A DNA stretch of 64,000 bases from Humidesulfovibrio mexicanus. GTDB lineage: Bacteria > Desulfobacterota > Desulfovibrionia > Desulfovibrionales > Desulfovibrionaceae. The stretch spans positions 682,596 to 746,595 of the forward strand of contig NZ_FZOC01000001.1 in assembly GCF_900188225.1 (NCBI RefSeq), in the 5' to 3' direction. Under the pieces are notes generated by a model. That model ran no database searches and was not told the origin of the DNA. It worked only from the letters and a program-made list of their open reading frames with translations. Of this stretch, positions 34,044 through 42,838 are shown piece after piece; the first letter of the stretch is position 1, and each line of letters opens with the position of its first letter. Made by a program: the position numbers and the translations under genes.

Positions 34044-35252
34044 TTACCGCGAACCCGCGCCGGGGTGAAGGGGGGAATCCACGGAAAACAGCGCGGGCGC
34101 AATCCCATCGGCATGGAGGATGCTCCCGTCCTGGCCCCCGGCGTTTTTCCCGGTGTCCTGACCGGAAATGTCGAAAACCACGTAGCGCACGTCCAGGGGG
34201 GCAAGGCCAGCCTCGCGCAGATGCCGGGCCGCAGCGGCCATGGCGTCCCCCACAAGCAGGGAGGTCAGCCGCCGCGCCGCGTCTGGCGGCAAAAGCGCCA
34301 GGGCCTGGGCCGCCGTGTTGGCCCCGGCGATGGCCGTGGCCGCGGCGCGGTCCGCCCCGGCATCGGCAGCGCGCGCGGCGAGCCGGGCGAAGTCGATGGC
34401 CTCGCCGTGGGCGTGGGTATTGGCGAGCCCCTGCGCCTGCTTGACCAGCTTGCCGAAAAATACGGCCCAGACGACGATCGCGAAGCCGCGCTCCGCCGCG
34501 GCGCACAGGGCGTGGGCGTAGAAGTCCGCAGCCTGGACCAGGCACAGCTCCGGCGCAAAGGGATGGCGCTCCAAAAACAGCCGCTCGCTCCTGCGGCCGG
34601 TGGTCATCACCGCGCAGGCGTGCCCGGCGGCGCGGGCCACGTCCAGGCTGCGCGAGACGCACTCGGCCCAGGCCCCGTGGCTGTACGGCCGCACCACGCC
34701 GCCCGTGCCCAGGATGGAGATGCCGCCGGTGACGCCAAGGCGCGGGTTCAGGGTGCGGCGGGCCATGTCCTCCCCCCCAGGCACCTCTATGACCACAAGC
34801 GCGATGCCGTTGTAGCCTTCTGGCAGGGCCTCCAGCACGCTGGCGCGGATTTGCGCCTCCGGGCCGGGGTTGATGGCCGCGCGGCCCACGGGCACGGGCA
34901 GGCCGGGCAGGGTCACGGTGCCCACCCCTTTGCCGCCACCGATGAGCACGTGCGGCCCGGCGCCGGAAAAGGCCGGGTCCAGGATCACATGGGCCTCGAT
35001 GCGCGCTCCGTGGGTGGCGTCGGGGTCGTCGCCCGCGTCCTTGACCACGACGGCGCGCACGCCCATGCCGTCCTCGGCGGCGCTCAGCACCGGGACGCAG
35101 AGGCGGCCCTGGTTGGGCGGCGGCAGGGGAACCTCGACCATCTCCGGCGCGGTCGCGGCGAGAGCGTACAGCGTGGCGGCCTTGGCTGCGGCGGCGGCCG
35201 CCGTTCCGGTGGTGAAGCCCTCGCGCAGGGGGGCGGCGGCTGTTTTTCTCAC
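34044..35252 (-). CDS. cbiD: Cobalt-precorrin-5B C1-methyltransferase CbiD
   Basis: SAM-dependent C1 methylation in the anaerobic pathway, 402 aa. Conserved CbiD features: LREGFTTGTAAAAAAKA at the N-terminus, LGVTGGISILGTGGVVRPYS in the middle and GHACAVMTTGRRSE. A GTG start at 35252 is preceded by AAGGA and overlaps the stop of the SDR gene as GTGA, so translation is coupled to it. A much longer open frame upstream is only the antisense-compatible shadow of the SDR gene. Confidence 0.93.
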   Translation of the reverse strand: MRKTAAAPLREGFTTGTAAAAAAKAATLYALAATAPEMVEVPLPPPNQGRLCVPVLSAAEDGMGVRAVVVKDAGDDPDATHGARIEAHVILDPAFSGAGPHVLIGGGKGVGTVTLPGLPVPVGRAAINPGPEAQIRASVLEALPEGYNGIALVVIEVPGGEDMARRTLNPRLGVTGGISILGTGGVVRPYSHGAWAECVSRSLDVARAAGHACAVMTTGRRSERLFLERHPFAPELCLVQAADFYAHALCAAAERGFAIVVWAVFFGKLVKQAQGLANTHAHGEAIDFARLAARAADAGADRAAATAIAGANTAAQALALLPPDAARRLTSLLVGDAMAAAARHLREAGLAPLDVRYVVFDISGQDTGKNAGGQDGSILHADGIAPALFSVDSPLHPGAGSR

Positions 35253-36799
35253 ACGGATTCCTTTCCGGATTCCAGACGGACCGGGCCTTCCAACACCGGC
35301 GCGTGGGCCGCCCGGGCGATATTTTTGAGCATTGCGGGAAACAGCAGCCCATGGGCCGGGTACATGCTCCACCAGTAGGCCAGGCCCCACAGCCCGCGCG
35401 GGCGGAAGCTCGTCAAAAGCTCCAGGCGGGTGGCCTCGCGGCCGTCGCTGTTCCGGGGGGTGGTGCGCAGCTCCAGGGTGGCCGCGCCGGGCAGCTTCAT
35501 CTCCGCCAGCAGCAAAAGCCGCTCGCCCGGCGTCACGTCCAGCACGCGCCAGAAGTCCAAGGCGTCCCCCGTCCCAAGGCGTTCGGAATCCCGGCGGCCG
35601 CGCAAGTGCCCCGGCCCGCCCAGCAGCTTGTCGGCCAAGCCGCGCAGCCGCCAGAGCGGGTCGCCAGCGTACCAGCCCGTGCCCCCGCCAATGCGCTCCA
35701 CCGCGTCCCACACGCGGGCCGTCGGCGCGTCCAGCACGGCGGCGTAGTCGGCGGTGAAGAGCATGCCCCCGGCAAAGGGGGCGTCGCCGGGCCTTGTCCA
35801 CTCCGCCGGGCAACTGGTGCGACCGGGCAAAAAGTCCGGGGCGCAGGCCTGGCCCGCATCGTAGCAGCAGCTGGGCGCAGGGCCTTCCCAGGCCTCGGAA
35901 AGCGCCTGCGCAATGGCCTCGCGGCAGGTGAGGAGCCTCTGCGGCGCAAGGTCCAGAATGCGCCGGTCCGCGCAGACCACCTCGTTCCTGAGGCCCTCGA
36001 TGAGCGGACGGACGAGGTGCGCGGGCACCGGGGTGACGAGATTGACCCAAAAGGCGCTCAGGGTCGGCGTAAGCAGGGGAACCGGGATGATGAGCGGAGC
36101 GCGGATGCCCGCCGCGTGCGCGTAGATGCGGAACAGCTCGGCGTAGGTCACCACCTCCGGCCCGCCGATGTCCAGGGTGAGCCCGGCCGTGGCCGGATTG
36201 TCCAGACAGCCGACGAGGTAGCCCAGGACGTTGCTGACGGCGATGGGCTGGCAGCGCGTGCGCACCCAGCGCGGAGTGATCATCAGCGGCAGGCGCTCCA
36301 CCAGGTTGCGGATGATCTCGAAGGAGGCGCTGCCCGAGCCCAGAATCACCGCCGCGCGCAGAATGGTCACGGGGACCGGGCCTTCGGAGAGGATGCGGCC
36401 CACCTCGGTGCGGGAGCGCAGGTGCTCGGAGAGCCCGGGAGAATCGTCGCCCAGGCCGCTCAAGTAGATGATGCGCTCCACCCCGGCCTCGGCGGCGGCC
36501 TGGGCCATGTTGCGGGCGGCCTCGCGGTCCGCCTTGGCGAAGTCGCCGCCAGCGCCCATGGAATGGACCAGGTAGAAGGCCGCGCGGCAGCCGCGCATGG
36601 CCTCGGTCAGGCTGGCCCGGTCGGTCACGTCGGCCCGGCATATCTCCAGATTCGGATGTGCGCCCCAGGGACGGCCGGACAGCTTGCGCGGGCTGCGCAC
36701 CCCGGCGCGCACCTTCTCGCCCCGCGCCAGAAGCAGCGGGGCAAGCCTGCCGCCCACATACCCCGTGGCCCCGGCGATGAATACAGGCCCGGCCTCCAT
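35249..36799 (-). CDS. SDR-family NAD(P)-binding protein with DUF2867 domain
   Basis: 516-aa protein. N-terminal atypical short-chain dehydrogenase domain (about 1-290) starts FIAGATGYVGGRLAPLLLARG, the NAD(P) glycine motif, with FYLVHSMGAGGDF and IIYLSGLGDD further on. C-terminal DUF2867 domain (about 340-500) resembles the START/polyketide-cyclase-like region seen in YbjT/complex I-related SDR proteins. It ends in a GTGA overlap with cbiD, making it the first gene of the cobalamin cluster although no corrin-related role is known. Substrate unknown. Confidence 0.87.
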   Translation of the reverse strand: MEAGPVFIAGATGYVGGRLAPLLLARGEKVRAGVRSPRKLSGRPWGAHPNLEICRADVTDRASLTEAMRGCRAAFYLVHSMGAGGDFAKADREAARNMAQAAAEAGVERIIYLSGLGDDSPGLSEHLRSRTEVGRILSEGPVPVTILRAAVILGSGSASFEIIRNLVERLPLMITPRWVRTRCQPIAVSNVLGYLVGCLDNPATAGLTLDIGGPEVVTYAELFRIYAHAAGIRAPLIIPVPLLTPTLSAFWVNLVTPVPAHLVRPLIEGLRNEVVCADRRILDLAPQRLLTCREAIAQALSEAWEGPAPSCCYDAGQACAPDFLPGRTSCPAEWTRPGDAPFAGGMLFTADYAAVLDAPTARVWDAVERIGGGTGWYAGDPLWRLRGLADKLLGGPGHLRGRRDSERLGTGDALDFWRVLDVTPGERLLLLAEMKLPGAATLELRTTPRNSDGREATRLELLTSFRPRGLWGLAYWWSMYPAHGLLFPAMLKNIARAAHAPVLEGPVRLESGKESV

Positions 36800-36801
36800 G
36801 G

Positions 36802-37050
36802 CTACTCCCTGGGCCGCCAGCCCAGGCGGCCCAAGCAGTCGGCCATGGCCTTGTCGCGGTCCGCGCCCTGGACCTGCGCCCCGATCTTGCCTTCGCAGAA
36901 CGCGGTGTCCTCCTCAAAGAGGCGGTCCTCCTTGCGCGGGTCGGCCATCTGCGGGTGGACCCAGTCCTTGGTCTTGGGCAGGCAGCCGGAAAGCAGACCG
37001 GCCAGAATCAATGCGGCCCAGAGGCCGGCAGGAACGGGTTTGCGGGACAT
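36802..37050 (-). CDS. Small lipoprotein of unknown function
   Basis: 82-aa predicted lipoprotein: short basic N-terminus, hydrophobic core AALILAGLLSG and lipobox cysteine at residue 23 (LLSGC). The mature part is charged with two further cysteines (CEGK, CLGR) that may form a disulfide. ATG 37050 is chosen for GGAGGG 8 nt upstream. Its first 14 codons overlap the 3' end of the cysteine hydrolase gene in another frame; the SDR gene follows 2 bp after its stop. No family recognised. Confidence 0.72.
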   Translation of the reverse strand: MSRKPVPAGLWAALILAGLLSGCLPKTKDWVHPQMADPRKEDRLFEEDTAFCEGKIGAQVQGADRDKAMADCLGRLGWRPRE

Positions 37051-37613
37051 GAACGGACCCTCCATTTTCGCAGTACGTCGATATCAGCGGCCGTGGACAC
37101 CCGTGCGAACACCGCCCCCAAGGCAGCCACATAGGCGGCCTGCACGTCGGCCGCGGCCACGGTGCGCCCCTCGTGCTCCAAATCGCGGGTGGCGCAGGCG
37201 TCGGCCACCAGGCGGCAGTGAAAGCCCAGGTCAAAGGCGGCGCGCACGCCGGTATCCACACACATATGCGTCATCATCCCGCAAATGGTCAACCGGGAAG
37301 CGGAAAAACGCTGCAATACGGCCATAAGATCCGTGTGGCGGAAGCAGTTGTGGTCGTGCTTGCTGATGACGGTCTCGCCAGGCAGGGGGGCCACCAGCGG
37401 ATGCAGCTCCGAGCCGTCGCCGCCCTTGAGCAGAAACGTCGCTCCGGGCTGGATGCTCTCGTGCCGCACATGCACCACGGGCTTGCGCGCCGCGCGGAAG
37501 CGGGCCAACACAAAGGCGGCCTTTTCCGCCGCCGCGGAAGCGTCCGCAAGCTCCATGCGGCCGCCGGGGAAATAGTCCTTCTGGATGTCGATGAGAATCA
37601 GCGCCTCGTTCAT
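37008..37613 (-). CDS. Cysteine hydrolase, isochorismatase family (copy A)
   Basis: 201-aa amidohydrolase of the isochorismatase-like superfamily (nicotinamidase, N-carbamoyl hydrolase and others). The catalytic triad Asp9 (LIDIQKDYFPGG), Lys85 and Cys118 (CGMMTHMCVDT) is present, as is the conserved cis-peptide region before the cysteine. Substrate cannot be told from sequence. A close paralogue lies directly upstream (37757-38302). The 3' end overlaps the lipoprotein gene by 43 bp. Confidence 0.88.
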   Translation of the reverse strand: MNEALILIDIQKDYFPGGRMELADASAAAEKAAFVLARFRAARKPVVHVRHESIQPGATFLLKGGDGSELHPLVAPLPGETVISKHDHNCFRHTDLMAVLQRFSASRLTICGMMTHMCVDTGVRAAFDLGFHCRLVADACATRDLEHEGRTVAAADVQAAYVAALGAVFARVSTAADIDVLRKWRVRSCPANPFLPASGPH

Positions 37614-37756
37614 TGCCTACCTCGCTCGTCTTTCATGCCGGGCGCAATGCGTCCGGGGGGCTCCCTACCACCTTTGACGAGCATGTCCAGCCCGGCGAGG
37701 GGGGCTTGTCCCGATTTTCCCAGGGTGCGCAACCCCGCGGACGGCCACGCAAACGC

Positions 37757-38302
37757 TCAGGCCGGATCCAGTTCGGCGGCAGTCGAGACCTGGGCGAACA
37801 CCGCGCCCAAGGCGGCCAGATACGCCGTCTGCACCTGAGCGGCACTGGCGCTCTGCCCGCCATGGGACAGGGCGCGCGTGGCGCAGGCATCGGCGGCGAG
37901 GCGGCAGGCGAAGCCCAGGTCAAAGGCCGCGCGCACGCTGGTGTCCACGCACATATGGGTCATCATGCCGCAGAAGGTCAGGCGCTGCACACCCTGGGCG
38001 CGCAACATGTCCAGCAGGCAGGTGTCGCGGAAGGCGCTGGGAAAATGCTTGAGCACCACGGGCTCCCCGGGCTGCGGGGCCACGCACTGGCGGATCTCCG
38101 CGCCGGGCGTGCCGGGCAGGAAGAAGGTCGAGCCGGGGCGTATGCTCTCGTGGCGCACATGGAACACGGGCTGCCCCGCCCCGCGCCAGCGCTCCAGCAG
38201 CAACGCCGCCTCGCTGCCTGCCGCATCGGCCCCCTCAAGCTCCATGCGGCCGCCGGGGAAATAGTCGTTCTGGATGTCGATGATGACAAGCGCATCACTC
38301 AT
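37757..38302 (-). CDS. Cysteine hydrolase, isochorismatase family (copy B)
   Basis: 181-aa paralogue of the next gene with identical placement of the catalytic residues (Asp9, Lys85, Cys118) and long shared stretches such as DYFPGGRMEL and CGMMTHMCVDT. Start ATG 38302 has GGAGGAAGGG upstream. It differs in the substrate-lining region (residues 60-100) and lacks the C-terminal tail of copy A. A tandem duplication followed by divergence is the simplest reading. A 143-bp gap without genes separates the copies. Confidence 0.88.
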   Translation of the reverse strand: MSDALVIIDIQNDYFPGGRMELEGADAAGSEAALLLERWRGAGQPVFHVRHESIRPGSTFFLPGTPGAEIRQCVAPQPGEPVVLKHFPSAFRDTCLLDMLRAQGVQRLTFCGMMTHMCVDTSVRAAFDLGFACRLAADACATRALSHGGQSASAAQVQTAYLAALGAVFAQVSTAAELDPA

Positions 38303-38609
38303 GCCCTTCCTCCAAGTTTTTCTCCGCTGGTGTTTCGCCGACTGTAGCAGCATCTCCCCGTAAGCCCAAGCGGCCAATGGACCGCCCTGCCGGTGCGCCG
38401 CCTGTCGAATGGCTTGCAATAGCTGTTCGGAATGGTTTTTGGTCACACGAAAACAAACGAGCAGCAACGTTTTTCAAGAAGACTTGACAATGAACTTCAT
38501 TTTCAATTAAGACTGATGGCGAAGCCGCCACGCGGCCAGAACACAACCCAAACGGCCTGTCCGCGCACGTTCCCGGCAGGCCGCAGCCCTCGAAACGAGG
38601 AGGCGCGAT
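38303..38609. other. 307-bp divergent intergenic region
   Basis: Lies between the minus-strand cysteine hydrolase B and the plus-strand DUF2325 gene. The part near 38440-38520 is AT-rich and contains a TTGACA element and the palindrome described at 38485-38513. No coding sequence is supported. Confidence 0.6.
38485..38513 (+). promoter_or_regulatory. Candidate promoter with overlapping Fur-like palindrome
   Basis: TTGACA at 38485-38490 with a weak -10 (TTAAGA) 17 bp on. The spacer is filled by the perfect palindrome AATGAA-C-TTCATT (38490-38502), followed by TTCAATT, which resembles the AT-rich dyads bound by Fur-family repressors. It would control the DUF2325 gene. The match is by eye only. 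Confidence 0.4.
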
Positions 38610-39815
38610 ATGCTGAAGCCAAACATGTGGGACCATCCGGACTACGCCTGTCCCATCGTGGGCACCTGCCTCTCCACGGCCGAACTGCGCAAGCTGGGGG
38701 CGCGCGTGCAGCTCATTCTGCCGCCGGGCGCCACGGATTACGAACTGCACGGCTGCTTCGTCACCTTGGCCAAGCGCTCGGACAAGCCGGCGAAAATCGT
38801 GCAGAAGTATCTGGACCGCAAGTTCGCCCGGCAGATGAAGCGCTTTGACCACACCCAGGGCGACGAGGCCCTGTGGGCCCTGTGGTCCGAAATGGCCGAC
38901 GCGGGAGACATCCCCGGCGCGTTCTGGTCCGTCATGCGGCACAACGGCGCCAGCGAGCAGCTCATCGCGCGCATCTACGGCGAGGTGCACATGCTTTCGC
39001 ACCTGGTGGGCGCCAGCACCCGCGCCGACCTGCGCCGCCTGGCAGAGACCCAGGCCAAGGTGGAGCGCCTTGAGGCCGCGCTTGCCGAACGCAAGAACGT
39101 GCTGCGCGAAGCCGTGGCCGTCTGGAAGCGCCGCACCATGGAGCTTGAGCGCGAGCTGGCCGCCGAACGCGCCCGCCGGGAAAAGGCCGAACGCGAACGG
39201 GTGAGCCTGCGGGAGATGCTGGAATCGCGCAGCGTGGCCGAGCTGACGCAGGACCGGGAAGCCCTCTTGGGACAGTTGGAGCAGGTGCAGGACAGACTGT
39301 TGGACGCACAGGCCGAAACCCGCCGCCAGACCCTCATCATTGAAGGCAACTATCGCGAGGAGGCGCTTCTGCGCAACCAGCTGGCAGAGCGCGACCGCGA
39401 GGTGGCCGCCCTGGAGCTGGCCCTGCTGGAAAACCTCCAGCCCAAGCAGATGCCCCCCTGCGGCGGGGCCTGCAGCAACCCCGAAAATTGCCCCTGCCCG
39501 CATTTGCGCGGCAAGTGCGTGTTGTACGTCGGCGGCAGAAGCGGGCTCAAGGGGCAGTATAGAATGCTCGGCGAACGCTTCGGCTGCCAAGTGCTGCACC
39601 ACGACGGCGGCGTGGAGCAGTCCTCCCAGCACCTGCAGCAGCTGCTTTCCAAGGCCGACGCCGTGGTCTGCCCCGTGGACTGCGTGAGCCACGACGCCTG
39701 CGCGTTGGTGAAACGCATGTGCCGCGGCAGCATGAAGCCGGTGCTCTTCGCGCGCTCGTCCGGGCTTTCAAGCCTGGCGTCCTCGCTTGCGGCGCTGGAC
39801 CAGGCGTGCCAGTAG
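38610..39815 (+). CDS. DUF2325 domain protein with central coiled coil
   Basis: 401-aa cytoplasmic protein. Residues 1-140 are an unknown N-terminal domain, 145-275 a long charged coiled coil (LERELAAERARREKAERERV), followed by a cysteine-rich segment (CGGACSNPENCPCPHLRGKC, about 285-304) and the C-terminal DUF2325 domain (VLYVGGRSGLKGQYR, then CPVDCVSHDAC). The cysteines could bind a metal or an Fe-S centre. Start preceded by GAGGAGG. No function is known; the Fur-like palindrome upstream hints at metal or redox control. Convergent with the DsrE-like gene. Confidence 0.85.
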   Translation: MLKPNMWDHPDYACPIVGTCLSTAELRKLGARVQLILPPGATDYELHGCFVTLAKRSDKPAKIVQKYLDRKFARQMKRFDHTQGDEALWALWSEMADAGDIPGAFWSVMRHNGASEQLIARIYGEVHMLSHLVGASTRADLRRLAETQAKVERLEAALAERKNVLREAVAVWKRRTMELERELAAERARREKAERERVSLREMLESRSVAELTQDREALLGQLEQVQDRLLDAQAETRRQTLIIEGNYREEALLRNQLAERDREVAALELALLENLQPKQMPPCGGACSNPENCPCPHLRGKCVLYVGGRSGLKGQYRMLGERFGCQVLHHDGGVEQSSQHLQQLLSKADAVVCPVDCVSHDACALVKRMCRGSMKPVLFARSSGLSSLASSLAALDQACQ

Positions 39816-39820
39816 GGCGA

Positions 39821-39839
39821 AGGGGGCCCGAAGCCCCCT
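39821..39839. terminator. Hairpin between convergent DUF2325 and DsrE-like genes
   Basis: AGGGGGC-CCGAA-GCCCCCT, perfect 7-bp stem, lying between two convergent stop codons 34 bp apart. Symmetry allows function in both directions; no T-tract on either side. Confidence 0.5.
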
Positions 39840-39849
39840 GCCCGCCTGG

Positions 39850-40197
39850 CTAGAAGATCAGCACCGCGTACCCTTGGGCTTGGTAGCCCGCAATGGACGG
39901 GTGCCCGCTCATGTCGTCAAGCAGGGGCAGCCCCAGCGCCTCCACTGCGGCCAGCGCGCCCAGCTTGTTCGAGCAGGCCCGGCACGCGCCGAACAGGAGC
40001 CCCCGCTCGCGCGCCTTGCGGTACAGGGGATTCAGGAAATGTCCCGCCTCGGCCATCGGCCCCGCAAGCCGGGTGGCGCCCCCTTCAAGCACAATGCCCG
40101 CCCGCGCGCCCTTGGCGTCCAGATCAAGGGCGTTCAACAACACGTGGACGAAACAGAGCGGATCGTCGCGGAAGGCGAACAGCACAGTATCCTGCAT
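39850..40197 (-). CDS. DsrE-like family protein
   Basis: 115-aa protein with the DsrE/DsrF-like fold: beta start DTVLFAFRDDP, helix, KGARAGIVLEGGATRL, then LFGACRACSNKLGA with two cysteines and LPLLDDMSGHPSIAGYQAQG. Members bind or relay sulfur through cysteine, or act as small peroxiredoxin-like proteins; Cys in CRAC may serve here. ATG 40197 has AAGGAG upstream. Monocistronic. Confidence 0.8.
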   Translation of the reverse strand: MQDTVLFAFRDDPLCFVHVLLNALDLDAKGARAGIVLEGGATRLAGPMAEAGHFLNPLYRKARERGLLFGACRACSNKLGALAAVEALGLPLLDDMSGHPSIAGYQAQGYAVLIF

Positions 40198-40460
40198 GGC
40201 GGTCTCCTTGTCCGGCTTTGGGTCGCGGCCAGGGATGCGTGAAGCCCCTGGCGATGAGTATGGGCAGCATAGCCCCGCGCGGAGCGTTCCGCAACCCACG
40301 CGAACCGGACAGGGTGACAAGACAACCCACCGTTTTTATGAGCATAAATTCTCACTTCCCCTTCGTCTGCTTTTCAGGTAAGCAAACAGGTTCCGTTGTT
40401 TGAGAATCCGGTTCGGCAGACCCCGCGTCCGTGCCGCGCCCGCCAAAGAGAGGTTCATCC

Positions 40461-41678
40461 ATGCCCCTGTGCACCATAGAGGAAGCCATCGAGGACATCC
40501 GGCAGGGCCGGATGGTCATCATGGTAGATGACGAGGACCGCGAAAACGAGGGCGACCTCGTGGTCGCGGCGGAAAATACCACCCCGGAAATCATCAATTT
40601 CATGGCCAAACATGGCCGCGGACTCATCTGCCTGGCCATGGAGCCGGCCATGATCGACCGCCTTGAGCTGCCGCTCATGGCGCAATCGAACCAGTCCAAG
40701 TTCGGCACCAACTTCACGGTCTCCATCGAGGCCCGCGAAGGCGTGACCACGGGCATCAGCGCCTTTGACCGCAGCCACACCATCCTGACCGCCGTGGCCG
40801 ACGGCGTGAAGCCGAACGACATCGTGACCCCGGGCCACGTGTTCCCCCTGCGCGCGCGCAGCGGCGGCGTGCTGGTGCGCGCCGGGCAGACCGAGGGCAG
40901 CGTGGACATCGCGCGGTTGGCCGGGTGCAAGCCCGCTGGCGTCATCTGCGAGATCATGCGCGACGATGGCCAGATGGCCCGGATGCCGGACCTGCAGGTC
41001 TTCGCCCAGGAGCACGGCCTCAAAATTTGCTCCGTGTCCGACCTCATCAAGCACCGCATGAAGTTCGGCGGCAAGGCGGTGACCAAGATCGCCGAGGCCG
41101 AACTGCCCACGCGCTGGGGGCATTTCAAGACCGCCGCCTTCCAGGCCGAGGGCGATCCCCGTACGCACATCGCCCTGTTCATGGGCGACATCCGCCCGGA
41201 CAAGCCCGTGCTGGTGCGCGTGCACAGCGAATGCCTCACCGGCGACGTGTTCGGCTCCATGCGCTGCGACTGCGGCGACCAGTTGGCCGCGGCCATGTGC
41301 ATGATCAAGAACGAGGGCACGGGCGTGCTGCTCTACATGCGCCAGGAGGGCCGGGGCATCGGCCTGGGCAACAAGATCAAGGCCTACCACCTGCAGGACG
41401 AGGGCTACGACACCGTGGAGGCCAACGTGAAGCTCGGCTTCAAGCCCGACCTGCGCGAATACGGCACCGGCGCGCAGATCCTGGTCTCGCTCGGCGTGAG
41501 CCAGATGAAGCTCATGACCAACAACCCCAAGAAAATCGTCGGGCTTGAGGGCTACGGCCTCAAGGTTGTGGAGCGCGTGCCCATCGAGATGACCGCCTGC
41601 TCCGTCAACGAGCGCTACCTCATGACCAAGAAAGAGAAGATGGGCCATCTGCTCAATCTGGGCGAAACCGAAAAATAG
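40461..41678 (+). CDS. ribBA: Bifunctional DHBP synthase / GTP cyclohydrolase II (RibBA)
   Basis: Makes both riboflavin precursors: dihydroxybutanone phosphate from ribulose-5-P (N-terminal half; [16 protein letters not shown], and HTGH-like region TPGHVFPL) and the pyrimidine from GTP (C-terminal half; zinc cysteines in [18 protein letters not shown], then RQEGRGIGL). 405 aa, start at ATG 40461 with AGAGAGG 7 nt before. It begins a long co-directional cluster and is followed by ribH. The 263-bp leader holds no recognisable FMN riboswitch. Confidence 0.95.
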   Translation: MPLCTIEEAIEDIRQGRMVIMVDDEDRENEGDLVVAAENTTPEIINFMAKHGRGLICLAMEPAMIDRLELPLMAQSNQSKFGTNFTVSIEAREGVTTGISAFDRSHTILTAVADGVKPNDIVTPGHVFPLRARSGGVLVRAGQTEGSVDIARLAGCKPAGVICEIMRDDGQMARMPDLQVFAQEHGLKICSVSDLIKHRMKFGGKAVTKIAEAELPTRWGHFKTAAFQAEGDPRTHIALFMGDIRPDKPVLVRVHSECLTGDVFGSMRCDCGDQLAAAMCMIKNEGTGVLLYMRQEGRGIGLGNKIKAYHLQDEGYDTVEANVKLGFKPDLREYGTGAQILVSLGVSQMKLMTNNPKKIVGLEGYGLKVVERVPIEMTACSVNERYLMTKKEKMGHLLNLGETEK

Positions 41679-41708
41679 CCGTCACCATTTCCGCCACGGA
41701 GGACTCTC

Positions 41709-42179
41709 ATGCCGCACATCAAGACCATCGAGGGACAGCTTGACGCCAAGGGGCTGAAGGTGGCCATCGTGGCCAGCCGCTTCAACGACTTCATCGTGGA
41801 CAAGCTCGTGGGCGGCGCGGTGGACGCGCTCACCCGCCACGGGGCCAGCCGCGAAGACCTGACCATCGTCAAGATCCCCGGAGCCTTCGAGATGCCGCTC
41901 ATCGCCAAGAAGCTGGCGCAAAGCGGCAAGTACGACGGCATCGTTTGCGTGGGCGCGGTGATCCGCGGGGCCACCCCCCACTTCGACGTGGTGGTGAACG
42001 AATGCGCCAAGGGCCTGGCCGCGGTAAGCATTGAGCACGCCATGCCGCTGGGCTTCGGGGTGCTCACCACCGAGAACATCGAGCAGGCCATCGAACGTGC
42101 GGGCAGCAAGGCCGGCAACAAGGGCGTGGACGCGGCCATGGCCATGCTCGAAACCGCCCGCGTGGCGGCCCAGATCTAA
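41709..42179 (+). CDS. ribH: 6,7-dimethyl-8-ribityllumazine synthase (RibH)
   Basis: Condenses the two RibBA-derived products to lumazine, the penultimate step of riboflavin synthesis; forms 60-mer or pentamer shells. 156 aa with [22 protein letters not shown] and [15 protein letters not shown], the active-site segments including the catalytic His. 30 bp after ribBA. The genes ribD and ribC are not in the window. Confidence 0.96.
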   Translation: MPHIKTIEGQLDAKGLKVAIVASRFNDFIVDKLVGGAVDALTRHGASREDLTIVKIPGAFEMPLIAKKLAQSGKYDGIVCVGAVIRGATPHFDVVVNECAKGLAAVSIEHAMPLGFGVLTTENIEQAIERAGSKAGNKGVDAAMAMLETARVAAQI

Positions 42180-42187
42180 TCGCCGCG

Positions 42188-42212
42188 GCCCGCCGGGACC
42201 AAACCCGCGGGC
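42188..42212 (+). promoter_or_regulatory. Hairpin between ribH and nusB
   Basis: GCCCGCCGGG / CCCGCGGGC arms (9 paired bases, one bulge) with a 6-nt loop, followed by GCATTTCA. It may act as a partial terminator that sets lower expression of nusB and genes beyond. Confidence 0.4.
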
Positions 42213-42262
42213 GCATTTCATGAACCGGGACGGGGCTGCGCCCCCGCCCTCAGGAGCCACTG

Positions 42263-42805
42263 GTGACGACAACCGATACGCGCAAAGGCGCCCGCAGGCA
42301 GGGACGCACCCTGGCCTTCCAGGTGCTCTTCGGGTTGGCCTTCAACCCGCACTTCAAAAACGACCAGGGCTCGCTCCGGCGCACCTTCGCCGACAATCCC
42401 GCCGTCATGGACTGCGAGAATCCCGATGCCGTCACGTTCGCCTCGCAGCTGTTCATGGGCATCACCGAGCACCTGGACGACATCGACAAGGTCATCGGCA
42501 AGCATTCCGACCATTGGAAGATCAGCCGCATCGGCAAAGTGGAGCTGGCCATCCTGCGCTTGGCGCTCTTCGAGATCCTGCACCGGCAGGACATTCCGCT
42601 CAAGGTGGCCATCAACGAGGCCATAGAGCTGGCCAAGGGCTTTGGCGACGAAAACTCGCGCGCCTTCGTCAACGGCATCCTGGACGCCGTGGCCCGCGCC
42701 GTGGATCAGGGCCGCTTCGGCGACCTGGGCAAGAGCATCGACAAGAAGATTGAGCCGCAGCAGTGCGGCGGCGCGGACGCGCGCAAGACCGGCGCGCAGA
42801 AATAG
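42263..42805 (+). CDS. nusB: Transcription antitermination protein NusB
   Basis: RNA-binding partner of NusE/S10 in rRNA antitermination, 180 aa. All-helical family sequence with RRQGRTLAFQVLFGL at the start and RIGKVELAILRLALFEIL, VAINEAIELAKGFGDENSRAFVNGIL near the end. Starts with GTG behind CAGGAG. The C-terminal tail after residue 155 is longer and more basic than usual. Association with ribH is common across bacteria. Confidence 0.94.
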   Translation: MTTTDTRKGARRQGRTLAFQVLFGLAFNPHFKNDQGSLRRTFADNPAVMDCENPDAVTFASQLFMGITEHLDDIDKVIGKHSDHWKISRIGKVELAILRLALFEILHRQDIPLKVAINEAIELAKGFGDENSRAFVNGILDAVARAVDQGRFGDLGKSIDKKIEPQQCGGADARKTGAQK

Positions 42806-42838
42806 CGCCGCACGAGAGCACGGGGAGGCAGACGCACC

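Noticed and set aside
40198-40460. FMN riboswitch upstream of ribBA
   Set aside because: The conserved riboswitch blocks could not be found in the 263-bp leader.
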